A stretch of 33,254 nt of DNA from Candidatus Heimdallarchaeota archaeon (GTDB lineage Archaea > Asgardarchaeota > Heimdallarchaeia > Hodarchaeales > Hodarchaeaceae): positions 1 to 33,254 of the forward strand of contig DXJL01000192.1 of the NCBI GenBank assembly GCA_019057635.1. The letters are read 5' to 3'. The translations under genes and the position numbers were made by a program. The notes beneath the pieces were generated by a model. It did no database searches. It was not told the DNA's origin and was given only the letters and a program-made list of their open reading frames with translations. Below, one piece after another: positions 24,995 through 33,158 of this stretch; the stretch's first letter is position 1, and every line of letters starts with the position of its first letter.

Positions 24995-25465
24995 ATGCCT
25001 GTATGTAAAAAATGCCGTAATTATGTGATGAAACTTCCTTGTCCACATTGCGGAAGCGATCTCTCCTTAACTGATCGTACTACCAGCGATATTCAACCGA
25101 TTATCCCCAAAGCTTTGCAAGGAGATTTTGAAGAGCCTCCAGCCCCTTCGTACGTTGAAGGAATTCCTGACCGTGAGAGCATGGAACCTATTCCTTCAAA
25201 AAAAGAAAGTTATAGATCTGAATCTGAGAGTAAAGGAGTTCATTCTTCAGAGCCAAGCTATTCTTCACAGCCTAGAGCTTCTTCCCCCTCAGTAGATAAT
25301 GTAACAAATTCGTTTTTACCAAAGGTAGATAATCGGTTAACTTTGATTGAAAGTTCCATGAAATCTATTCAGAATGAACTTTCGACATTGTCAAAGAGTC
25401 AAAAAGTAATTGAGAATATCTTAACAAGGATGAATGGAGAATTACTAAAATTACGTAAGGATTAA
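24995..25465 (+). CDS. Zinc-ribbon protein with disordered middle and coiled coil
   Basis: The 156-residue protein starts with a zinc ribbon of four cysteines, Cys4, Cys7, Cys16 and Cys19 (CKKC and CPHC). A Pro/Ser/Glu-rich stretch, about residues 30-105, is probably disordered. The last 45 residues (VDNRLTLIESSMKSIQNEL onward) show heptad-like leucines and isoleucines typical of a coiled coil. It may be an adaptor that oligomerises and binds a partner or nucleic acid; no function can be named. GGTGG sits seven bases before the ATG. It converges tail to tail with the DUF1156 methylase gene, four bases apart. Confidence 0.7.
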   Translation: MPVCKKCRNYVMKLPCPHCGSDLSLTDRTTSDIQPIIPKALQGDFEEPPAPSYVEGIPDRESMEPIPSKKESYRSESESKGVHSSEPSYSSQPRASSPSVDNVTNSFLPKVDNRLTLIESSMKSIQNELSTLSKSQKVIENILTRMNGELLKLRKD

Positions 25466-25469
25466 CTCG

Positions 25470-28121
25470 TTATAATCTAAGAAATTGGCTTACAAGTAAC
25501 CCCTCTAAAAGCTGTTTTTCTTGATTGTGGGGAGGTAAACATTCTGCAACAGCTTGACAAAATGGGCCAAAGACATTTCTAACAGGTTTGATTGCTGAAT
25601 CGAATAATTGAGATAATGTTTTCTTGTCATTTGATTTCCAAGCGAGAGCTGCTTGATGCATGATGTCAACGAGATGGTGACTTTGAGTATTAATTGTTGA
25701 TCGCTCTAGTGCTGACTTAATAGTGACTTGAGAACCAGATATTTGTACAAAACCATCAGTTCTTGAATGTTGTTTCAAATCAATACCATAGGCTTGAGCG
25801 AGCTTGTGAACCTCTCCATAATCAACCGTTGATTCTCCATAAGTCCATCGATAAGCAAGGTAAAATTGTCCAGTTTCGTCTATTATCGCATTTTGAGGAA
25901 TATCGGTAAGGATCCGAAATAGGAAGCTGGTTGAGATCTTTCTAATTTGCAATAATTGGTCGGATATGGGTACTTGTTCCCCCGAATATTTCAAAATCGT
26001 ACGATATCGACTAAATATTTCCATTCCAGGACCAATGGCCGAAATAAAAAAATCACCACCCCGTATCCCATCAGACCAAAATCGTTTTAAGTGATTAAAA
26101 ATATTTTTTTCGACTTCAGAAATAATTTCTCGTAAATATCCCTCTGATTGTTGTTCACCTTTACGGCATATCAAGTAAATTGAGGATGCTAATGCTGCTG
26201 AGGTTCGGGCTCTTAATCGAGTCTTCATTTCTGTATGAATGGGCCATGAAGATGTTATCGAAAACCCCGCTTGAATGAGAGCTTCCAGCATAGTTTCCCA
26301 ACCCGAAGTAGATTTATGAGCATACACAAAGATCGCAATACCATTCGGTTTGAGAACCCGAAAAAATTCATGGAAAGCTTTTGTTAGCATGGTTTCAAAG
26401 AACTCTTTTGGATTATCTTGACGTCCTTTATTTGCTACAATTTCTAAATTCTTTGGAGTCAAGGGAGTAGAAAATAAATGTGGGAAGATGTCGCCTACTG
26501 CGCGCTTAAACCAAACGTAAAAAAAATCAGATAAATCTGAATAGGGCACATTGTCATAATAAGGGGGATCTGTAATAACCGCATCAAAATAGTCATCTGG
26601 GTGATCTAATTTTGTAGCTGATGCCTGTTCAACAATTACATTGGATGGGGCTTTCCACGAATTATTCCGAAGATATCTGAGAACCCATTCTGTCTGTTTT
26701 GACCAATCACCATTTGCCCCTGAGAATACATTCAGTTCTACATAGTCCCATGTCATCGCAAGAGCTGTTCGACCAAAAACATGTTCAATTTTCTCCCCGT
26801 AAACATTATAGATCACAAGATTTGAGCATTTGTCTGTTAATCGTCCGAGAATAATGGTTAGATATGTAATTATAATTTGGGCCAAATCTACATTAATCTG
26901 CTGACCATCGGGATAGTTTTTATTTAACCAATGTTGTACCGATGAAGAACTAGACTTAATTTCTTTTAAGAAGTAGATTAAGGACAGTAGTTGTCTCTCA
27001 TTAAAGAGATCTTTCCATCTTAGGAGACCATAATTCTGTACGCTAAAACCAAGGGTTCCTTTTGGGGGCAATCGTTCATTTGGGACAAGATCGTAAAATT
27101 GCTTATCATTCTGCAATTTTTCAGCCAGAAAAGACACAGTCTCTTGATAAACTTCTACATCACGTTTTGTTGCTAGTCGATAGATTTTCTTAGCTTTTGA
27201 TGGATTGCGGAGAATAACAATTGTCATACGTTGACCGAGTTTTCCCTCTTTGACATATTCTCGAATGGTATTAGAAGAGATAACCTGTCGACAGAAAAGA
27301 CACCGAACAGTAGATCTCGCTATAGTCCCCTCTGAAGGATTGAAATCGATTGTTTGATCTTCCTGAATTACAAAGGAAAGAGGGTTATCTAAATCAGGAT
27401 TCATTATAGGTTTGTAAGCAATACGACGTGTTTTGGTGCGAGCTAGCCAGAAATGTTTGATTAGAGGAATATCATGTTTACATTGAGGATTAGCACACGG
27501 AAAGGTTCTTGCCCATAAATAACCTATAGGTATATTTCCATTTGGATCTGCAGGATAGAATCTGTTAAGTTCTTTTTCCACCTGTTGTTGGATCCTATCA
27601 GCCCAATAAGCAACAAAATCAGCTAATTCAGGTGAACCAAGCTTTTGTGGCCATTCTAAAGTCGCTTTGGAAATTAGAACTGCCATTGGATTCAAATCAG
27701 ATGCATAGGTCTCGCAGCCCAACCTCAAAGCTTCTAGAGGAATAGATCCTCCTCCCGAAAAGGGGTCTAAAAGTTTAGGTGGGTGTGATTGCCACTGAGC
27801 TTGAATTAATTTTCTTCCTCTTTCAATCATCGTATGGTGTGGAGTTTTCACGATACTCCAAGGGGAGATATCAGAAATGAATTGAAGGAGTGCTACTTGA
27901 TCAGACTCGGATTGAGGTAATTTTAGCAACGCTGCTAATATGGTTGCTCTAGAACTAGCAAGAGGACGACGAGCCCACCAGAGGTGTAGAGTACTTGGAT
28001 GACCATGTCTTACACTTTTTTCATGACTCGATGCTTTGGAAATCTCCAGTAAAGGGAGGTTCCATTCAATCACTCGCTTATCCAAAAAATTCCCGCATTC
28101 AGATCTTTGTGCAAAAAGCAA
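25470..28121 (-). CDS. DUF1156 family adenine-specific DNA methylase
   Basis: The 883-residue protein opens with the DUF1156 signature (SVRHGHPSTLHLWWARRP, residues about 36-53). A SAM-binding block follows with FSGGGSIPLEA at 121-131 and SDLNP at 141-145. The catalytic TDPPYYDNVPYSD is near residue 515. Two Cys pairs (CANPQC about 212 and CLFC about 275) may form an inserted zinc site. DPPY is typical of N6-adenine methylases. Relatives often sit with DUF499 ATPases and helicases in restriction-like modules, but no such genes are here, so it is solitary in this window. Translation probably starts at TTG 28121, with TATATTTAAA about 26 nt before it. Target sequence unknown. Confidence 0.85.
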   Translation of the reverse strand: MLFAQRSECGNFLDKRVIEWNLPLLEISKASSHEKSVRHGHPSTLHLWWARRPLASSRATILAALLKLPQSESDQVALLQFISDISPWSIVKTPHHTMIERGRKLIQAQWQSHPPKLLDPFSGGGSIPLEALRLGCETYASDLNPMAVLISKATLEWPQKLGSPELADFVAYWADRIQQQVEKELNRFYPADPNGNIPIGYLWARTFPCANPQCKHDIPLIKHFWLARTKTRRIAYKPIMNPDLDNPLSFVIQEDQTIDFNPSEGTIARSTVRCLFCRQVISSNTIREYVKEGKLGQRMTIVILRNPSKAKKIYRLATKRDVEVYQETVSFLAEKLQNDKQFYDLVPNERLPPKGTLGFSVQNYGLLRWKDLFNERQLLSLIYFLKEIKSSSSSVQHWLNKNYPDGQQINVDLAQIIITYLTIILGRLTDKCSNLVIYNVYGEKIEHVFGRTALAMTWDYVELNVFSGANGDWSKQTEWVLRYLRNNSWKAPSNVIVEQASATKLDHPDDYFDAVITDPPYYDNVPYSDLSDFFYVWFKRAVGDIFPHLFSTPLTPKNLEIVANKGRQDNPKEFFETMLTKAFHEFFRVLKPNGIAIFVYAHKSTSGWETMLEALIQAGFSITSSWPIHTEMKTRLRARTSAALASSIYLICRKGEQQSEGYLREIISEVEKNIFNHLKRFWSDGIRGGDFFISAIGPGMEIFSRYRTILKYSGEQVPISDQLLQIRKISTSFLFRILTDIPQNAIIDETGQFYLAYRWTYGESTVDYGEVHKLAQAYGIDLKQHSRTDGFVQISGSQVTIKSALERSTINTQSHHLVDIMHQAALAWKSNDKKTLSQLFDSAIKPVRNVFGPFCQAVAECLPPHNQEKQLLEGLLVSQFLRL

Positions 28122-28141
28122 CTGATTTCCAATAAATGGAG

Positions 28142-28151
28142 TTTAAATATA
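28142..28151 (-). promoter_or_regulatory. TATA-like box of the DUF1156 methylase gene
   Basis: On the minus strand TATATTTAAA is centred about 26 nt before the TTG at 28121. This suggests a leaderless transcript and supports that unusual start. Confidence 0.5.
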
Positions 28152-28271
28152 TTGCCACTGGAGTGATTCAGGAAATCTTAGGCAATTAGTAATAGTTTAG
28201 AATGGTGGAAGGTACACTAAGACGATCTGGGAGTAAGCTTTTGTCGTGTAAAAAGAAAAAAATGAGAGAGA

Positions 28272-28877
28272 TTAATCATCGCACGAGCCTTCAGAATCCA
28301 CAAGTCTTACAGTGGAAGCAGAAATAGCATCGGCTCTGGCCAATAATATTCTCATCTCCTCAATAACGGACTTTTCTATTTCAATTTGTTGTTTGAGGAA
28401 ACCCTTTCGATATTCTTTAACAAATTCATCCTTCGTTTCTTCAGTCCAACCATATTTTTTTCGATATTCTGCATAGAGAAGATAAGCTCGTGTGGAGCGT
28501 TCGACCCAACGATCAAGATAATGAAAATCTTCAGTGAAAACTAACACTTGGGGAACTTTTTCACCATCATTGACTTTGGTTACCAGAAATGGCAATTGGT
28601 CCTTGTTCATAATTTTCATATTTAAATTTGGGCTGTGTTCAGCAATACGAGTAATAATGGGAATGTTCGTTTGCGAATCCCAACACCAAGTCGTTGCAGC
28701 AACTAGAATATTAATTGGATGCTTAAGATCAATACGGAAAGTTTCAGGAGAGTGCTTCTTCGCACTTTTATCGTAATAATATCGGAATCTTTTAGCCTCG
28801 TCTTCAGTAGCATCTTTAAGAAATTCGTCGAAAGACATTCCTCTGTTAAAAAAATTGTATGTTATTCTATCAATCAT
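28272..28877 (-). CDS. Thioredoxin-like protein with single-cysteine CWDS motif
   Basis: The central region (ILVAATTWCWDSQTNIPIITRI) is a thioredoxin fold of the bacterial-type Thioredoxin_9 family, which usually has WCGDC. Here the second cysteine is serine, giving C-x-x-S. A cis-Pro loop (VPQVLVF) follows, then a long helical C-terminal part. A C-x-x-S site can form mixed disulfides but cannot close its own, so a monothiol or binding role is inferred. ATG 28877 is chosen because GGTGGG precedes it by eight bases; GTG 28889 is the longer option. It lies downstream of the PDO gene on the same strand (48 nt), which suggests a shared redox job. The substrate is unknown. Confidence 0.75.
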   Translation of the reverse strand: MIDRITYNFFNRGMSFDEFLKDATEDEAKRFRYYYDKSAKKHSPETFRIDLKHPINILVAATTWCWDSQTNIPIITRIAEHSPNLNMKIMNKDQLPFLVTKVNDGEKVPQVLVFTEDFHYLDRWVERSTRAYLLYAEYRKKYGWTEETKDEFVKEYRKGFLKQQIEIEKSVIEEMRILLARADAISASTVRLVDSEGSCDD

Positions 28878-28925
28878 TATTATTCCCACCGAATGAAAAA
28901 AAGGGAAAAAAAAGATGTTAAAAAT

Positions 28926-29582
28926 CTAATTTAATGCAAGGCGAACCTTTTCCATTAAAGCCTGAGGAGGAACACCACCCACTACATCCCATGAATCATT
29001 AATTACTGTCTTAGGCACCCCTTGGACTTGGTACTTCATAGATAACTCTTGAAATTCAGTAGCTTCAACCATATCAGCGATGATATTTTCATTGAGCATG
29101 GCTAGCTTGAATGCATTCAGTACAGCAGTTGGACAATAAGGGCAAGTGGGAGTTACGAAAACTTGTAAGTGGAGAGGTTTATCAATTGCTTTAATCTCTT
29201 CAACTAGTTCGGGTTCTAAATCTGAACCATTGGTTTTTCCAGACATAATGATACTTTCAATTAAACTTCCGAATTCATAACCAGAGGGAATTCCATAAAA
29301 GCGGATTAATCCTTTGCTTTGACCTTCGACCACAATAGCGGGATGCCGTTCGATTTTCCATTTCTTAGCTTCTTCGCTGTTGATATCGCATTCACATAAT
29401 TTTAATGTCACTTTGTCGGATTGAGCAGTTACTTGCTGGACTAAGTTTAAGGTTTCATTGCACAATAAACAATGATCTCTTTTAGTAAACATGTGGAGTG
29501 TAACGTCTGTTTCAATGGTTTGAAACATACCTTTAATTTCGTTTAAAATTTTATCTTCTATCTTAACTTTATGCTCAGACAT
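28926..29582 (-). CDS. Protein disulfide oxidoreductase (PDO), glutaredoxin-like
   Basis: PDO is an archaeal and thermophile protein with two thioredoxin folds, each with its own site: C38-L-L-C41 in the N-terminal half and C147-P-Y-C150 in the C-terminal half. The CPYC site is the redox-active site in studied relatives. The GVPKTV loop gives the cis-Pro of the second fold. At 218 residues it is of normal length. AAGGTGA (29590-29596) precedes ATG 29582 by seven bases, so the seven extra upstream codons are probably not translated. A TATA-like box lies near 29617-29626. It is divergent from an ArsR-family gene with a palindrome between the two promoters. Confidence 0.9.
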   Translation of the reverse strand: MSEHKVKIEDKILNEIKGMFQTIETDVTLHMFTKRDHCLLCNETLNLVQQVTAQSDKVTLKLCECDINSEEAKKWKIERHPAIVVEGQSKGLIRFYGIPSGYEFGSLIESIIMSGKTNGSDLEPELVEEIKAIDKPLHLQVFVTPTCPYCPTAVLNAFKLAMLNENIIADMVEATEFQELSMKYQVQGVPKTVINDSWDVVGGVPPQALMEKVRLALN

Positions 29583-29637
29583 GATGTTTTCACCTTGAGT
29601 CATCGATGTAAAGAGTTCTTTATAAATATTGTTATTC

Positions 29638-29649
29638 TTGAATATTCAA
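29638..29649. promoter_or_regulatory. Perfect 12-bp palindrome between PDO and ArsR genes
   Basis: TTGAATATTCAA is its own reverse complement. It lies between the TATA-like box of the PDO gene (about 29617-29626) and that of the arsR gene (about 29657-29664). AT-rich palindromes containing TTCAA/TTGAA are common ArsR-family sites, so it is a good candidate operator for both promoters. Confidence 0.6.
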
Positions 29650-29694
29650 ATAAACATATATATAGCTATGTGTATATTGTTTACATGAACGCAA

Positions 29695-30015
29695 ATGACA
29701 AATAAGTTGGATCCATCTTCCTCTGAACATGAAATGGCTACACTAATGTTACAGGCAGAACTATGTCAGTCGTTAACACATCCATTGCGCCTGAAAATTC
29801 TTAAAATTCTGAGCAAGGGAAAGAAAAATGTTTCACAGATAATGGAGGAGACTCAGAAACCTCAACCGTTCATTTCACAACATTTGAAAGTTTTACGGGA
29901 AAAAAAAGTAGTAATTACAGAGCGTGAAGGGAATGAGGTTTACTATTCTCTCTCTGATCCGAAAATTGAAAAAATTTGTGCTCTTGTTGCAGAATTGATC
30001 AAGAATCAAGAATGA
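29695..30015 (+). CDS. ArsR-family transcriptional regulator
   Basis: The 106-residue winged-helix protein has the recognition segment QKPQPFISQHLKVLREKKVV (about 58-77) and a wing with REGNEVYYSLSD. The only cysteines are Cys24 in ELCQSLTHPLR and one near the C terminus (IEKICALVAEL). The CadC CxC metal site and the SmtB histidines are missing. Cys-based redox or thiol sensing is therefore more likely than metal sensing. It is divergent from the PDO gene and has a palindrome in the shared promoter, which supports control of the redox cluster and of itself. ATG 29695 is the first start; no ribosome site is evident, so the transcript may have a short leader. Confidence 0.82.
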   Translation: MTNKLDPSSSEHEMATLMLQAELCQSLTHPLRLKILKILSKGKKNVSQIMEETQKPQPFISQHLKVLREKKVVITEREGNEVYYSLSDPKIEKICALVAELIKNQE

Positions 30016-30335
30016 AATGACAAATTTGTGCTTTTATACATCGAAGGAAGGGAATAATAATTCTCAAGCTTTTTCATACGAATATTTCTTCCATATCTAA
30101 TCTGTAAGGATGATTCTCCTACTTTAGAGCATGAAGACTCCGACTTAAATAATAATTAAATTTCAACAGATCGTAAAAATGGGGAATTCAAAATTCATTG
30201 AGTTTTAGTGACTTATTTTCTATTATTGAAAGAATCGATTTCGATTTTTGAGCAGAAGTTTTTTATCATTTGATTAATTCGACCTTTTTATTAATGAAGT
30301 TTTTGTTTAGGACAGCTTTCAGGTTATGATAGTCA
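30016..30335. other. Gene-free stretch between arsR and the longin-like gene
   Basis: No open frame longer than about 25 codons and no strong repeat is seen. It is AT-rich. CCTTTTTATTAAT around 30283-30295 is the best TATA-like candidate for the next gene. Confidence 0.5.
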
Positions 30336-31055
30336 ATGAGAGATTACGTGGTACTTCGTGGGGCTATTTGGACAGAGTTTGACGAGCATCGTGGTGCAAA
30401 TCCCGTTGCTTCAACTCCTAATCAGCTTTCCGATGAAATTGTTTTCAGTATTTCCCTCCGTGGAATGTCTGTATTTTCGAGCCGCCCTACTAATATTTCT
30501 TATTCCAAAATGATTGCTACTATACCCTTCCCAGAATACGAGTTGTTTTCAGTATCCACCGTACTTTATGAATATTCTGAGGGTAGTAGGGGTGGGTTTA
30601 CTATTAATTTAATTTCAATTCTTATACCAGCTTTTTTTATGCAGAATTCATGGGTGGATCTTCGTCAAATTCAAGCCATATTACAGCAGTATTTTGCTAC
30701 ATATGAAGGTGCTCCAGTTGAAGATAAAGAAGCTGTTATTACCGCAATCGCCTCCGCCATCGATAAGATTCTACAAAGAAAACTTGAAGTCATTAATCAG
30801 GGAGAAAAAATACGCACTCAGCTGAATCATTATCTGGATTCATATCATGTACTCTCACTCAAGCAAGAGGAACAGCAGTTAATCAAAACGCGTGTAACAA
30901 CGCTCATTCTGTTACTTGATCGAGTCCTAGAGGCGGGAGATAACGATCGTATACAGCGAGCCATCCAGCGAATGAACTTCATTCTCGAGCAGGAATTAAG
31001 CGAGGAGCTGATAATGATGTATCAGCAATCGCTTAGTCGTTTAATCACGTTATAA
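30336..31055 (+). CDS. Unknown protein with possible longin/uDENN-like N-terminal domain
   Basis: The N-terminal 120 residues alternate strands and loops. They begin YVVLRGAIWTEFDEHRGANP, then a TPNQL turn, an EIVFSISLRGMSVF strand, and later TVLYEYSEGSRGG. A 'strand, then F-D-x-x-x-G-P/A-N-P' opening followed by a Pro-containing turn resembles longin domains of Nprl2/folliculin-like proteins and of archaeal small-GTPase regulators. This is my reading from pattern, not an alignment. The C-terminal half (about 130-239) is helical and highly charged, probably a coiled coil. No catalytic motif is visible. The gene stands alone between arsR and the ABC transporter. A role as a GTPase partner is speculative. 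Confidence 0.45.
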   Translation: MRDYVVLRGAIWTEFDEHRGANPVASTPNQLSDEIVFSISLRGMSVFSSRPTNISYSKMIATIPFPEYELFSVSTVLYEYSEGSRGGFTINLISILIPAFFMQNSWVDLRQIQAILQQYFATYEGAPVEDKEAVITAIASAIDKILQRKLEVINQGEKIRTQLNHYLDSYHVLSLKQEEQQLIKTRVTTLILLLDRVLEAGDNDRIQRAIQRMNFILEQELSEELIMMYQQSLSRLITL

Positions 31056-31152
31056 AGTGATACTAGCGTAATTTTCGTTTTCTCAGGAAGGCTAGTCCCA
31101 ATCCAAAGATAATAACATAGCTGAAAGAGAAAGAAAAAAGGATGAATTTGCG

Positions 31153-31953
31153 TTAAAATGCAAATTCTCGTTTATGAAAGATTGTAAGAGCACTAATAAG
31201 AGCCAAGATTCCAATAGTACCAATAATGATTACTTCACCTATTGGTAACATACTTGCTTGTTGAATAGCTCCGAGACTGAAGTAATTAAACAGGGAGAAC
31301 GCTTCAAAATTGCCTAATCCTGCTAACATTCCCCCCATACTATCTAGGAAATATTGACCACCAATTATAATTCCTGCTGCGGCCAAAGATCTGTTCGAGT
31401 CTAGGAAAATTGTAGCACAGAGTAATGAAATAGCTCCCAAGGTAAATAGTAGAATATAAAATCCTAATGAATAATTAAGGACAAGAGATGTCGTAAGTGT
31501 CTCACCTAAAAAAGTAGTTGCCCCTAACATGATTCCTACCATGGAAATAGGAATTATTAGACTATATGTGAGATAAACACTGAATTTCTCCAATAAGTAT
31601 CTCCATCTAGGGATAGGTAAGCTTAACATAATATCAAAAGTGTTTTTATCAATCTCAGTTGATAATAAGCGCGCTGGGATGAAGATTGCAACGAAGAGCA
31701 ACAAAATATTCATTGTTCCCCCTGCATACATGAATAACGCAGCTTCCCAAGTGGCTCCTAATCCAGACAGCCCCAGATCACCTAATATAGCTTTCATTAT
31801 AGGATTATCCATAGTTTCAAGTCTTTGCAGAATTAATTCTTGCATTGAAGGCCATCCTATTGCAATTGTTCCCACAAATCCAATGATTACTAATGGAGGA
31901 ATAATTCCTGTTAACCATGATTTTTTTAAGTTTTTTAAATACACATAGACCAT
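31153..31953 (-). CDS. ABC-2 type transporter permease
   Basis: The product is 266 residues with about six hydrophobic helices: 13-33, 68-88, 115-140, 152-175, 185-200 and 235-258. The cytosolic loop ARLLSTEIDKNTFDIMLSLPIPRWRYLLEKF is the usual coupling region of ABC-2 permeases, where the Glu and the SLPI/R segment contact the ATPase. It begins 23 nt after the ATPase gene, so the two form one transporter; homodimers of each subunit are expected. The direction is export, to judge from the family. The substrate is not evident (drug, lipid or polysaccharide are all possible). Confidence 0.82.
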   Translation of the reverse strand: MVYVYLKNLKKSWLTGIIPPLVIIGFVGTIAIGWPSMQELILQRLETMDNPIMKAILGDLGLSGLGATWEAALFMYAGGTMNILLLFVAIFIPARLLSTEIDKNTFDIMLSLPIPRWRYLLEKFSVYLTYSLIIPISMVGIMLGATTFLGETLTTSLVLNYSLGFYILLFTLGAISLLCATIFLDSNRSLAAAGIIIGGQYFLDSMGGMLAGLGNFEAFSLFNYFSLGAIQQASMLPIGEVIIIGTIGILALISALTIFHKREFAF

Positions 31954-31976
31954 TTATTTCACCTTTACTAGAATTG

Positions 31977-32915
31977 TTAATAATATTGCATGAAAATCTC
32001 TTCGAGATCTGCATCTTCACATGTAAAACGTTTAATATTATAATTTGAGAGAAATTTGAGTACTTGCGTAACATCCTCTCCGATTTTTAATTTGTAAGTA
32101 TGAGTTTTAATCCTTTCAACCGAGATGACACTTGTTAATTGTTTGAAGTCTTCTTCGGAGGGGGCCACATCATCTAGAAACTGGACCAGTACATTTTGTA
32201 GAAATTTTGCTTTCAATGCATCGACTGCTTCCACAAGGATCATTTCACCATTACGGATGATTCCCACTCGATCGCAAATGGATTGGACCTCTGCTAAATC
32301 GTGTGAACTAAGAAATATTGTAACTCCTTCATTTTGAAGTTTTTTCAATATTTTATGAAAATTTGCCGTCATTAATGGGTCAAGACCACTTGTGGGTTCA
32401 TCTAATATTAAAAGAGAAGGTTTAGACGCCATGACCGCAATAAGGCCTGCTTGTTGCCGATTACCTTTCGACAGAGACTTTATTTTCTTATGAAGTTTTA
32501 CTCTGAATAGAGTTTTGAGCTCTTGAAGGAATTCTTGATCAATTGGACGAAATCTACCAAAATACTTAATGAGTTCTTCTCCTGTAAAATCCTCAAATAA
32601 AGCCATATCTCCTGGGACATAGCCAATTCGCTTTCGAATTTCAACTCGATCTTTTCGATGATCAAAGTTCAAAATTCCTATACTTCCAGTTTCGGGTTTT
32701 AAATAGTCCAAAATTACTCGCATAATTGTTGTTTTTCCAGCTCCATTTGGACCCAAAAAACCGAAAATTTCGCCTTTCTTGATTTGAAAGCTTACCTTAT
32801 AAGCGCCTCTAACTTGTCGACCAAATGTTATTCGATCTCCAAGGCGTATCTCACGACCGTAAATCTTAGTTAAATTTGAAACTTGAATTACTGTCTCAGA
32901 AATATTTTCTGTCAC
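31977..32915 (-). CDS. ABC transporter ATP-binding protein
   Basis: The ATPase of the exporter has a Walker A GPNGAGKTT at residues 55-63. The signature LSKGNRQQAG departs from LSGGQ but is common in this subfamily. Walker B is LLILDEPTSGLD, followed by the H-loop SSHDLAEV. The N terminus has a short insertion (REIRLGDRITFGRQVRG) before the conserved strand. The C-terminal 80 residues form the extra domain typical of ABC-2 partners. Translation starts at GTG 32915 with GGAGA eight bases upstream. The 5' side faces the truncated regulator-like gene at 33132, which may control it. Confidence 0.88.
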   Translation of the reverse strand: MTENISETVIQVSNLTKIYGREIRLGDRITFGRQVRGAYKVSFQIKKGEIFGFLGPNGAGKTTIMRVILDYLKPETGSIGILNFDHRKDRVEIRKRIGYVPGDMALFEDFTGEELIKYFGRFRPIDQEFLQELKTLFRVKLHKKIKSLSKGNRQQAGLIAVMASKPSLLILDEPTSGLDPLMTANFHKILKKLQNEGVTIFLSSHDLAEVQSICDRVGIIRNGEMILVEAVDALKAKFLQNVLVQFLDDVAPSEEDFKQLTSVISVERIKTHTYKLKIGEDVTQVLKFLSNYNIKRFTCEDADLEEIFMQYY

Positions 32916-33096
32916 TTTTAATTTCTCCGTTTTTGATTTCTTGATGTTTTGTATTTGTTTCCTGTTCTCTCAGGTTAATTGCATAACTGACGCAACATTT
33001 GAAATTCATGCCATACATAATATCTATAACTTATAAATCTTTTCGTAAATTCAAAAATTCAAAAAAACAAAAATTCCAAAAAGTTAAAAACAATAT

Positions 33097-33110
33097 TATA
33101 AAACGTTTTA
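33097..33110. promoter_or_regulatory. TATA-like box inside a perfect palindrome
   Basis: TAAAACGTTTTA (33099-33110) is its own reverse complement and shares bases with TTATAAAAC (33096-33104), a good TATA box about 30 nt before the first in-frame ATG. A dimeric regulator bound here would block that promoter, so autoregulation of the gene at 33132 is plausible. Confidence 0.5.
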
Positions 33111-33122
33111 ATAGAGTAAATT

Positions 33123-33158
33123 GAAGTAATCATGATTTTCTCGGGAGAAGTAATCATG
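33123..33158 (+). repeat. Tandem 12-bp direct repeat at the gene start
   Basis: GAAGTAATCATG occurs at 33123-33134 and again at 33147-33158, 24 bases apart. Each copy ends in an in-frame ATG. It may reflect a small duplication or a repeated translation-start signal, and makes the start ambiguous. Confidence 0.6.

Noticed and set aside
24931..25015. Short plus-strand frame between tldE and the zinc-ribbon gene
   Set aside because: It overlaps the zinc-ribbon start and its ribosome site. It is only about 25 codons and made largely from AT-rich leader.
25470..30015. Reading the DUF1156 methylase and its neighbours as an antiviral defence island
   Set aside because: No helicase, nuclease, DUF499 ATPase or other defence gene accompanies it; the neighbours are redox and zinc-ribbon proteins.
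31063..31150. Minus-strand stretch coding for a membrane helix ending in RKRKLR, like a C-terminal anchor
   Set aside because: There is no start codon and a stop lies just upstream. It is only about 25 residues after the permease stop, so chance is likely.
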